From CAYFVU01 sp964346645 (GTDB lineage Bacteria > Spirochaetota > Spirochaetia > DSM-16054 > Sediminispirochaetaceae): a stretch of DNA of 25,914 nt. Under the pieces are notes generated by a model that searched no databases, was not told where the DNA came from, and saw only the letters and a list, made by a program, of their open reading frames with translations. Shown here one piece after another: positions 12,991-19,516 of the stretch (positions are counted from its first letter, which is position 1; every line of letters begins with the position of its first letter). A program made the translations under genes and the position numbers. The stretch lies in NCBI GenBank assembly GCA_964346645.1, contig CAYFVU010000048.1, positions 1 to 25,914 on the forward strand, given 5' to 3'.

Positions 12991-14435
12991 AACTCGCTCC
13001 AAAGTACCGGACTCTTCGGTCCCCGTTTCGTCACCTCGCTGTAGCTCTTACCCGTCTCGCGCATGATGATGTTGATGATCTTTCCGGTGCAGAATCCGCC
13101 CTGGCAGCGGCCCATCTGCGCGCGGGTAAAGAATTTAACCCCGTCGAGGGTGTCGTGGCCGCGGCGTATGGCCTCCACTATTTCGGCTTCCGATATGTTC
13201 TCGCAGCGGCAGACGATGTTGCCGTAGGCGGAGTTCTCTCCTATCAATTCGTCGATTTCGTAGACGGACTTGTTGCGGATGCGGGGCACCGTGTCCACCT
13301 TCGGCTCGTAATCGCTGCGCTCCTGCAGCAGGAGACCCTCCTCCTTGAGGATGTCCTTCACGTACTCTCCGATGGCGGGGGCGGCCGTGAGCCCGGGCGA
13401 CTGGATGCCTGCGACGTGAACGAAGCGAGGCTTCTTCTTGCTCGCCTCTATGTAGAAGTCTCCGTCCGGGAGCGCCGGCCGCAGACCCGAAAATGCGGTA
13501 ATGACGTCCGAGGTGGATACCTTCGGAAGCATCTGCCTGGCGGAGTCGAATATCTGCTTCAGTTTCTCCGTGGTGGTGGAGAGATCGTCCTTCTCGCGCA
13601 TCTCTTCGGCGGTGGGGCCGATCAACACGGTTCCCTCGACCGTGGGAATGACCAGCATGCCTTTTGACACGCTGTTGGGAACGGGAAAGAGCACCTTGCT
13701 CGGGCAGGCCTTGGTCATGCGGTCGAGGAGGTAGTACTCGCCTTTGCGGGGAGTGATCTCGTACGCTTCGGCGCCGAATATCTTGGAGATTGTGTCGGCA
13801 TGGACTCCGGCGGCATTGATCACGTATCGGGCGGATATGGTTCGGCCGTCTCCTGCCCTTATCGTGTACCGCTCCTCCCCCTGCTCTGCCTCAAAGACCT
13901 CGAAGTCGGTGAAGATTCGCACTCCGTTCTCCTGTGCCGATTCCACCAGTGCGAAGACGAAACGGTACGGTTCGATGATGCCGCCGCCGGGAGCGTAGAG
14001 ACCTCCGACGACGTCGCTGGTGAGCTTGGGCTCGAGATCGAGGATTCTCTCTCGCGAGCATAGCTCTATTCCTATGGCGCCGTTCCTTCGACCCCGCTGG
14101 TAGAGGTACTGCACGGTCTTCATCTCCTCCTCGTTCATCGCCGCGACGAGGATGCCGCAGCGGGAGAAGGGAAATTGGAGCTCCCTCTGCAATTGGTCGA
14201 ACATGAGGCTCCCCTGGATCTCGAGGCGGGTCTTGAGTGTGCTGCTCTCGTGGTGAAAACCGCCGTGGATTATTCCCGAGTTCGCTTTCGAGGTGCCGAA
14301 GGAGACGTCGGTCTCCTTTTCCAACAGTGCAATGCTGATGTCGTAGGAGGAGAGTCTCCGGGCGATGGCTGCGCCGCTCACCCCGGCTCCTATTATTGCG
14401 ACATCGTAGACCCCGTTCGATTCAAGTGTACTCAT
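12987..14435 (-). CDS. glpA: FAD-dependent glycerol-3-phosphate dehydrogenase with BFD-like 2Fe-2S domain
   Basis: The 482-residue enzyme should oxidise sn-glycerol-3-phosphate to dihydroxyacetone phosphate. It has the DAO-family FAD motif near the N-terminus (YDVAIIGAGVSGAAIARRLS, about residues 9-28) and conserved segments GIIHGGFHHESSTLKTRL and VINAAGVHADTISKIF. A C-terminal BFD-like domain (about 415-482) has the cysteines in CRCENIS and MGRCQGGFC that bind a [2Fe-2S] cluster. L-2-hydroxyglutarate oxidase relatives look similar, but the divergent glycerol transporter favours glycerol-3-phosphate. The ATG at 14435 has AGGA five bases upstream; an ATG at 14441 overlaps that sequence. A longer frame to 14567 has no ribosome site and is not coding. 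The gene ends in an ATGA overlap with the next flavoprotein. A perfect palindrome lies 23 bases upstream. Confidence 0.88.
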   Translation of the reverse strand: MSTLESNGVYDVAIIGAGVSGAAIARRLSSYDISIALLEKETDVSFGTSKANSGIIHGGFHHESSTLKTRLEIQGSLMFDQLQRELQFPFSRCGILVAAMNEEEMKTVQYLYQRGRRNGAIGIELCSRERILDLEPKLTSDVVGGLYAPGGGIIEPYRFVFALVESAQENGVRIFTDFEVFEAEQGEERYTIRAGDGRTISARYVINAAGVHADTISKIFGAEAYEITPRKGEYYLLDRMTKACPSKVLFPVPNSVSKGMLVIPTVEGTVLIGPTAEEMREKDDLSTTTEKLKQIFDSARQMLPKVSTSDVITAFSGLRPALPDGDFYIEASKKKPRFVHVAGIQSPGLTAAPAIGEYVKDILKEEGLLLQERSDYEPKVDTVPRIRNKSVYEIDELIGENSAYGNIVCRCENISEAEIVEAIRRGHDTLDGVKFFTRAQMGRCQGGFCTGKIINIIMRETGKSYSEVTKRGPKSPVLWSEL

Positions 14436-14457
14436 GGCCATCCTAAAACCTATATTT

Positions 14458-14472
14458 TTGTACAGTGTACAA
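14458..14472. promoter_or_regulatory. candidate operator, perfect palindrome before glpA
   Basis: TTGTACAGTGTACAA has perfect 7-base arms around one central base. It lies 23 bases upstream of the glpA start, where it would overlap the transcription start or early leader. The shape (TTGTAC/GTACAA) resembles GntR- or LacI-class operators, but the regulator is not in the window. No confident -35/-10 pair was found for glpA. Confidence 0.55.
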
Positions 14473-14594
14473 GATAGGAGGGCTAAATGAAAGAGTTCCT
14501 GGTTTGTTTTGAAAGAAAAAGTAAGCAAAGATTCAAAAGTAATCAAATCAGGGAATTCAAAAAGCAATGATTTCTGAAATTGTCAGGGCTTTTA

Positions 14595-14633
14595 GCAAGT
14601 TTAATTGTTTATGTGATATGTAATTAAACTTGC
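14595..14633. repeat. 12-bp perfect inverted repeat in the glp spacer
   Basis: GCAAGTTTAATT (14595-14606) and AATTAAACTTGC (14622-14633) are perfect inverted copies with a 15-base loop. No U run follows on either strand and the flanking genes point away from it. It is more likely a protein-binding site or a mobile-element relic than a terminator. Confidence 0.6.
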
Positions 14634-15043
14634 GACCCCCCATAGTGAGATTCTTTCAAAAATGTATTCTTGCCAGAATATCAATTTTTGATGAAAAGGG
14701 CAGTCTCTTCTCTCCTTACGGCCTCTTCGGTCTGCATCGCCGCCGGTTGTCTCTCGCCCTTAAGCGAAGAAGGATTGAGAACCTCCAAAAACTCCTCCGT
14801 TTTTCTTGCGTTTTTATGTATGCAAAGCTCGTCTACAGTATTGAATAGAATAATCGAAACGCGGTACGGCTCGCGAAGCACTGCGATATTTTTAGCTTTT
14901 GGAATGTATTGAACAAAAAAATTGAGCTTTCGGCAAAAATACCCCTTACAAAAAAAGTAAAATTCTAAGTTATAGTTCTGAATGTTTGTGAACTTTTAAA
15001 TATTATTTTCTCTGTGAAATGAACGAATTTTATCGTTTTTTTC

Positions 15044-15078
15044 TTGACAGCTCCTCAAACAATGCTACTATGTAGTAG
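15044..15078 (+). promoter_or_regulatory. glp transporter promoter with overlapping operator
   Basis: A consensus TTGACA (15044-15049) is followed after 16 bases by TACTAT (15066-15071). The palindrome CTACTATGTAGTAG (15065-15078, 6-base arms, 2-base centre) covers the -10 box, a classic position for a repressor. It differs from the palindrome before glpA, so two different regulators may act on the two arms of the locus. The ATG of glpS is about 42 bases beyond. Confidence 0.65.
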
Positions 15079-15119
15079 ATATTTCAAGGAAATTCAAACA
15101 ACCATGAGGACGGTACGGC

Positions 15120-16220
15120 ATGGGAATAACAGTCGAGAATGTCACAATGAAGGTAGGAGGAATCACCAAGCTCGAGAATGTGAATCTCGAGGTACACGAT
15201 GGTGATTTTTCCGTCCTTCTCGCTCCCACGGGATCGGGAAAGACCACACTGCTGCGGTTGCTTGCAGGGATCGAGAAACCGACCAGCGGCAAGATCTACT
15301 TCGACGGAAAGGATGTCACTCCTCTCTCCGTGCAGAAGAGGCACATCGCGATGGTGTATCAGCAGTTCGTAAACTATCCCTCCATGACCATCTACGAGAA
15401 CATCGCCTCTCCTCTTCGCGTGTCCAAACAGAAGATTTCGGAGGCGGAGATAGACAAGAAGGTGCGCTCGAATGCCGAACTGCTCGGCATAAGCCAGGTG
15501 CTCGATCACCTGCCCGAAGAGGTCAGCGGCGGACAGCAGCAGCGCACGGCGATCGCGCGGGCCCTCGCGAAGGGCACGAAGTATGTCTTCTTCGACGAAC
15601 CTCTGGCCAACCTCGATTACAAGCTGCGCGAGGAGCTGAGAAGCGAGCTGAAGATAATCTTCCGCGAGATGGGCGGTGCAATGGTTTACGCGACGCCCGA
15701 ACCGATCGATGCGCTCGGTATGGCGAGCCACGTCGGTTTCATGCACCAGGGAAAGATCATGCAGTACGGACCGGTGGAAGAGGTATACCACAACCCCAAG
15801 TACGTGGAGGTTGGCGAGTACTTCTCCTATCCGACCATGAACATCTTCGAGGCCGACAAGGTAGAGGAGAACGGTAAGCTCTATTTGAAGGTCACCGACG
15901 ACTTCAAGATCGATGCAAGTAAGATAGGTGAGCGGCTCAAGAAGGAGAAGTACTACATCGGTACCCATGCACATGCGGTGAGCTTCGAGAAGGAACAGAA
16001 GGAGATGCTGCCGTTGAGCGGTGAGGTGGAGCTGACCGAAGCCGTCGGTTCCGATACCGAGGTCCATGTGAATCATAGGGGACACACGCTTATCGTGCTG
16101 ATGCAGGACATCGTTAAGTACGAAATAGGGAGCGAGGTAACCTTCTACGTCAATCCCGAGCGGTTCTACGTATTCGATACAGACACGCACGAGTTGTGCG
16201 CAAAAACCATGACGGAATAA
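15120..16220 (+). CDS. glpS: glycerol ABC importer, ATPase subunit 1
   Basis: The 366-residue ATPase is one half of the ATP-hydrolysing pair of the importer. It has Walker A (APTGSGKTTLLR, about residues 37-48), a Q-loop (VYQQFVNYP), the signature VSGGQQQR (135-142), Walker B with the catalytic glutamate (YVFFDEPLANLD) and a C-terminal regulatory/TOBE-type domain (about 240-366). The switch histidine is missing: the segment MVYATPEPIDAL (188-199) has Pro193 where GlpT has His201. This predicts that the ATP site built on GlpS Walker motifs is weak. AGGA lies nine bases upstream of the ATG. It is the first gene of a six-gene operon with a 19-base gap to glpT. Symbols follow the Rhizobium leguminosarum glpSTPQUV system. 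Confidence 0.9.
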   Translation: MGITVENVTMKVGGITKLENVNLEVHDGDFSVLLAPTGSGKTTLLRLLAGIEKPTSGKIYFDGKDVTPLSVQKRHIAMVYQQFVNYPSMTIYENIASPLRVSKQKISEAEIDKKVRSNAELLGISQVLDHLPEEVSGGQQQRTAIARALAKGTKYVFFDEPLANLDYKLREELRSELKIIFREMGGAMVYATPEPIDALGMASHVGFMHQGKIMQYGPVEEVYHNPKYVEVGEYFSYPTMNIFEADKVEENGKLYLKVTDDFKIDASKIGERLKKEKYYIGTHAHAVSFEKEQKEMLPLSGEVELTEAVGSDTEVHVNHRGHTLIVLMQDIVKYEIGSEVTFYVNPERFYVFDTDTHELCAKTMTE

Positions 16221-16239
16221 GTGGGTGGAAGGATAATAT

Positions 16240-17337
16240 ATGGCTAGGATTGAATTAAGAGACATTTCGCACAGTTACGATTGGGAAGAGGGAAAGACCG
16301 AGAATTACCAGTGGGCGGTAGAGAACATCAACGTGGCCTACGAGAACGGCTCCGCAAACGCCCTGCTCGGTCCCTCCGGCTGCGGCAAAACGACCCTGCT
16401 GAAGATCATCTCCGGGCTCACCAAACCCACCCAGGGGAGTGTCTTCTTCGACGGAAAAGATGTGACCACGATGGATGCGAAAGAGCGGCACATCGCACAG
16501 GTCTTCCAGTTCCCCGTAGTCTACGACTCGATGAACGTCTACGGTAATCTCGCCTTCCCCCTGGTAAACGACAAGAAACCGGATGCGGAGATACGCAAGA
16601 GAGTGGAAGAGGTTGCCGAGATCATGGAGATCACTGATATTCTTCGGGTTCCGGCGGGAAAGCTGAATCCTGCGGACAAACAGCGCGTATCGCTCGGCCG
16701 CGGTATCGTGCGGCCGAACACCGCAGCTGTGCTGCTCGACGAACCGCTGACGGTCATCGACCCGAAGGCGCAGTGGGGACTCCGACGTAAGCTGAAGGAG
16801 GTTCAGCGGGAGCTCAACTTCACCATGATCTACGTGACGCATGATCAACACGAGGCTCTTACCTTTGCCGATAACGTGACGGTCATGCAGGTCGGCACCA
16901 TCGACCAAGTGGGCAGCCCGCAGGAGCTGCACGAAGACCCGCAGAGTACCTTCGTGGGCTACTTCATCGGCAGTCCGGGAATGAACATGGCCGAGTGCAG
17001 TATAGAGCCTGATGGGACTATGAAGTTCTCAGGGACGCAGTACGTAATAGACGAGTCGAAGGCGAAGAAGCTCCTCGAGCAGGGAAGCGAGTTCACCTTC
17101 GGCATTCGTCCCGAATTCGTGAAGCTCAGGCTGGAACAGAAAAAGAATTGGCTGCCGGCCGAGGTAAAACTGGTGGAAAGCACCGGTGCATACAAGATCG
17201 TCACCGTTACAGTAAACGGTACCGACATTCGAACGCGGGCATCTGAGGAGACGAATGTGAATGTAGGAGAGACCGTGTGGCTCTCCTTTCCCACAGATGC
17301 CCTCCATTTTTTCAAAGACGGGAAAAAGGTCCTGTAA
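16240..17337 (+). CDS. glpT: glycerol ABC importer, ATPase subunit 2
   Basis: The 365-residue ATPase pairs with GlpS. It has Walker A (GPSGCGKTTLLK, about residues 44-55), a Q-loop (VFQFPVVYDS), Walker B with the catalytic glutamate (AVLLDEPLTVID) and the switch histidine His201 in YVTHDQHEAL. The ABC signature is degenerate: the expected LSGGQ is LNPAD (142-146), although the following KQR is kept. In the GlpS-GlpT sandwich, the site made from GlpT Walker motifs plus the GlpS signature is complete, and the opposite site lacks both the histidine and the signature. The C-terminal domain (about 240-365) resembles the MalK-type regulatory domain. GGAAGGA precedes the ATG. The symbol here is the ABC protein, not the E. 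coli glycerol-3-phosphate antiporter. Confidence 0.9.
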   Translation: MARIELRDISHSYDWEEGKTENYQWAVENINVAYENGSANALLGPSGCGKTTLLKIISGLTKPTQGSVFFDGKDVTTMDAKERHIAQVFQFPVVYDSMNVYGNLAFPLVNDKKPDAEIRKRVEEVAEIMEITDILRVPAGKLNPADKQRVSLGRGIVRPNTAAVLLDEPLTVIDPKAQWGLRRKLKEVQRELNFTMIYVTHDQHEALTFADNVTVMQVGTIDQVGSPQELHEDPQSTFVGYFIGSPGMNMAECSIEPDGTMKFSGTQYVIDESKAKKLLEQGSEFTFGIRPEFVKLRLEQKKNWLPAEVKLVESTGAYKIVTVTVNGTDIRTRASEETNVNVGETVWLSFPTDALHFFKDGKKVL

Positions 17338-17367
17338 GGCGTAAAGCATGAGGTGCGGAGGTAAAGT

Positions 17368-18237
17368 ATGAGATATGACAATCGGGCCTGGTTCTTTCTG
17401 GTTCCAGCACTTGCGGTAATGGCACTGAGTGCCTTCATACCGCTCATGACGGTAGTAAATTATTCGTTACACTATATTTTTTCAGGTTCTATCCCGGAAT
17501 ACGTGGGATTGGAAAATTTCGTGCAGGTCATGCGGGACTCCGCCTTCCAGGGGGCACTCGGGCGGCAGCTGCTCTTCAGCATCGCTATATTGGCGGTGGA
17601 AATTCCCCTCGGAATCGCCATTGCCCTCTCCATGCCGAAGAAGGGAGTCGGCGTCGCCATCTCGCTGGTGCTGCTCGGCATACCGCTGCTGATTCCCTAC
17701 AACGTAGTCGGCATCGTGTGGCGACTCTTCTCTCAGTCGGACATCGGCGTGCTCGCCGAGTTCCTCGGGTGGTTCGGCTATAACTACAACGTCAGCCTGG
17801 ATCCGATAGATGCGCCGCTGACGATATTCGCCCTGGATGTGTGGCACTGGACGCCGCTGATCGCACTGCTCGCCTATGCGGGACGAATGTCCATTCCCGA
17901 CGCCTTCTACCGGGCGGCCGAGATAGACGGCGCCACGGCCTGGAAGACCTTCCGCTACGTGACGCTGCCGAAGCTGCGGCCGGTCCTGGTACTCGGCTTC
18001 CTGCTGCGCTTCATGGACTCCTTCAAGATCTACGCCGAGCCGCTGCTGCTCACCGGCGGGGGACCCGGCAATACCACCACCTTCATGAGTCTATTCGTAG
18101 CGCGCAAGGCGCAATCCTATGAGCTCGGATATGCGGGAGCCGCGTCGATAATCTACCTCTTTATCGTCATCGTGCTCAGCTACGTCTTCTTCCAATTTCT
18201 CACCAGACTCGGACAAGGGGAGTATCAGAAATCATGA
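17368..18237 (+). CDS. glpP: glycerol ABC importer, permease subunit 1
   Basis: The 289-residue inner-membrane protein is a binding-protein-dependent permease of the MalF/UgpA type with about six membrane segments, the first at residues 6-27 (FFLVPALAVMALSAFIPLMT). The cytoplasmic EAA loop, which docks onto the ATPases, reads YRAAEIDGATAWKTFRYVTL (about residues 188-207). GGAGG (17356-17360) precedes the ATG. The gene follows glpT by 30 bases and overlaps glpQ by 4 bases (ATGA), so the two permeases are translated in coupled fashion and should form a heterodimer. Confidence 0.9.
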   Translation: MRYDNRAWFFLVPALAVMALSAFIPLMTVVNYSLHYIFSGSIPEYVGLENFVQVMRDSAFQGALGRQLLFSIAILAVEIPLGIAIALSMPKKGVGVAISLVLLGIPLLIPYNVVGIVWRLFSQSDIGVLAEFLGWFGYNYNVSLDPIDAPLTIFALDVWHWTPLIALLAYAGRMSIPDAFYRAAEIDGATAWKTFRYVTLPKLRPVLVLGFLLRFMDSFKIYAEPLLLTGGGPGNTTTFMSLFVARKAQSYELGYAGAASIIYLFIVIVLSYVFFQFLTRLGQGEYQKS

Positions 18238-19049
18238 GACAGAAAAAGAAACTACAAAAACGGTACATATTCCTGATCGCCTACTTCATACTGCTTTTCA
18301 TTCCGATCTACTGGATGTTGAACACCTCGCTCAAGTACGATCAGGAGATTCTCAGCGGTGTCTCCCTCATTCCTCAGGAGCTCACCTTCAAGAACTACGT
18401 GGAGATATTTACTTCGGACGTGTGGATGAGCAGCTTTCGCAACTCGCTGACGTACGTGGTCATGAACGTGGTCATCGTGCTGATAGTTGCGGTGCCGGGT
18501 GCCTACGCCTTCTCACGCTACAACTTCCTCGGCGACCGCCACCTCTTCTTCTGGCTGCTGACGAACAGAATGGCGCCTCCGGCGATCTTCATTGTTCCTT
18601 TTACCGAGTTGTTCTACACCATGAACATCCATGACACCCACCTTGCCGTGGCCCTCGGACACTGTCTGTTCAACATACCCCTCGCCATCTGGATCCTCGA
18701 GGGTTTCATGTCCGGCATACCGAGGGAAATAGACGAGACGGCCTTTGTCGACGGATACAGCTTTCCCCACTTCTTCAGGAAGATTTTCCTTCCGTTGATC
18801 GCGCCGGGAATCGGAGTTACCGCCTTCTTCAGCTTCACCTTCTCGTGGGTAGAGCTGATAATCGCGAAGGCGGCGACCCTTACCGAGGCGAAACCGGTGG
18901 TCGTCACGCTTACCGTGGGCATCGGCGCCGAAGGTGTGCAGTGGGGGCTCCTCGCCGCTGCGGGCGTGCTCACCATTATCCCCGGTGCAGTCGTCGTCTA
19001 CTTCGTAAGAAACTACATGGCAAAGGGCTTTGCCTTAGGAAGGGTATAG
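18234..19049 (+). CDS. glpQ: glycerol ABC importer, permease subunit 2
   Basis: The 271-residue inner-membrane protein is the MalG/UgpE-type partner permease. A basic N-terminus (MRQKKKLQKR) is followed by TM1 (YIFLIAYFILLFIPIYWML) and about five more segments. Its EAA loop reads REIDETAFVDGYSFPHFF (about residues 163-180), which departs from the usual EAA residues but keeps the glycine. The start overlaps the end of glpP as ATGA. The next gene begins three bases after the stop. The symbol is that of the Rhizobium system and does not mean the E. coli phosphodiesterase. Confidence 0.9.
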   Translation: MRQKKKLQKRYIFLIAYFILLFIPIYWMLNTSLKYDQEILSGVSLIPQELTFKNYVEIFTSDVWMSSFRNSLTYVVMNVVIVLIVAVPGAYAFSRYNFLGDRHLFFWLLTNRMAPPAIFIVPFTELFYTMNIHDTHLAVALGHCLFNIPLAIWILEGFMSGIPREIDETAFVDGYSFPHFFRKIFLPLIAPGIGVTAFFSFTFSWVELIIAKAATLTEAKPVVVTLTVGIGAEGVQWGLLAAAGVLTIIPGAVVVYFVRNYMAKGFALGRV

Positions 19050-19052
19050 AAA

Positions 19053-19355
19053 ATGATAAACTGGATTGTAAATACCTTCGGATGGATGCACTGGACCCTG
19101 CCGAGCGGGCTGTTCTTTATAGCGATTTTCGGCTCTATCGCTCTGCTGGGTATTATCGATCGAAAGGTCAGTCCGAATGTCGATCGAAAGGGCTTCTTTC
19201 CTATCGAGACGGGGAGGGGAGACCGACTCTTTATCGGGATCCTCTCTACCATCGCTATATTTCTCATCTGGGTGCTGCTTTTCGGGCAGAACTTTCTGCT
19301 GATTGCAGCATTAATCGCGGCACTATGGTTCTTTGTGGAGTTCAGATGGGGTTGA
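19053..19355 (+). CDS. glpU: small membrane protein of the glycerol transporter (DUF2160)
   Basis: The 100-residue protein has three hydrophobic segments: about 17-37 (PSGLFFIAIFGSIALLGII), 58-78 (LFIGILSTIAIFLIWVLLF) and 80-96 (NFLLIAALIAALWFFVE). It matches the small DUF2160 membrane protein found between the permease and binding-protein genes of glycerol ABC operons. Its biochemical role is not established; it may stabilise the permease complex. It begins three bases after glpQ ends. A 161-base spacer with a hairpin separates it from glpV. Confidence 0.85.
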   Translation: MINWIVNTFGWMHWTLPSGLFFIAIFGSIALLGIIDRKVSPNVDRKGFFPIETGRGDRLFIGILSTIAIFLIWVLLFGQNFLLIAALIAALWFFVEFRWG

Positions 19356-19393
19356 GGATGGAGGCCGACACCTCCTGCCGTCCCGTTGCGGTG

Positions 19394-19424
19394 AGCGCTC
19401 GTCAGGGCTAAGACAACGAGTGCT
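19394..19424 (+). promoter_or_regulatory. hairpin between glpU and glpV
   Basis: AGCGCTCGT (19394-19402) pairs with ACGAGTGCT (19416-19424), with one G-U pair and a 13-base loop. There is no U run, so it is not a terminator. Hairpins before a binding-protein gene often protect the downstream mRNA and raise the binding protein above the membrane subunits. No separate promoter for glpV is evident. Confidence 0.4.
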
Positions 19425-19516
19425 TCGCTGCGGCGGATGGACATGGAGGGCCGGTACGATATCCCCTGCTCCGGACGTATTCCGCTCAGGATCAAAATTA
19501 TAAAAGGAGAGTGTTT

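Larger units (their letters stand above)
14442..15119. other. divergent spacer between glpA and glpS
   Basis: About 680 bases with no supported gene. From left to right it holds the palindrome at 14458-14472, AT-rich sequence, the long inverted repeat at 14595-14633, a patch of higher GC (about 14690-14830), more AT-rich sequence and the glpS promoter. The GC-richer patch has short open frames on both strands: plus from 14691 with a lipoprotein-like start, and minus from 14881 ending in RREETALFIKN. Neither has a ribosome binding site, so it may be a decayed gene fragment. Confidence 0.5.

Noticed and set aside
14595..14633. The long inverted repeat as a bidirectional terminator
   Set aside because: Both flanking operons point away from it and no U run follows on either strand.
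14691..14912. Possible small lipoprotein (MKRAVSSLLTASSVCIAAGC)
   Set aside because: The start looks like a lipoprotein signal peptide, but there is no ribosome binding site and the rest is not protein-like, so the resemblance may be chance.
15084..16265. Minus-strand frame (393 codons) opposite glpS
   Set aside because: glpS has every ABC ATPase landmark on the plus strand; the antisense frame is a shadow.
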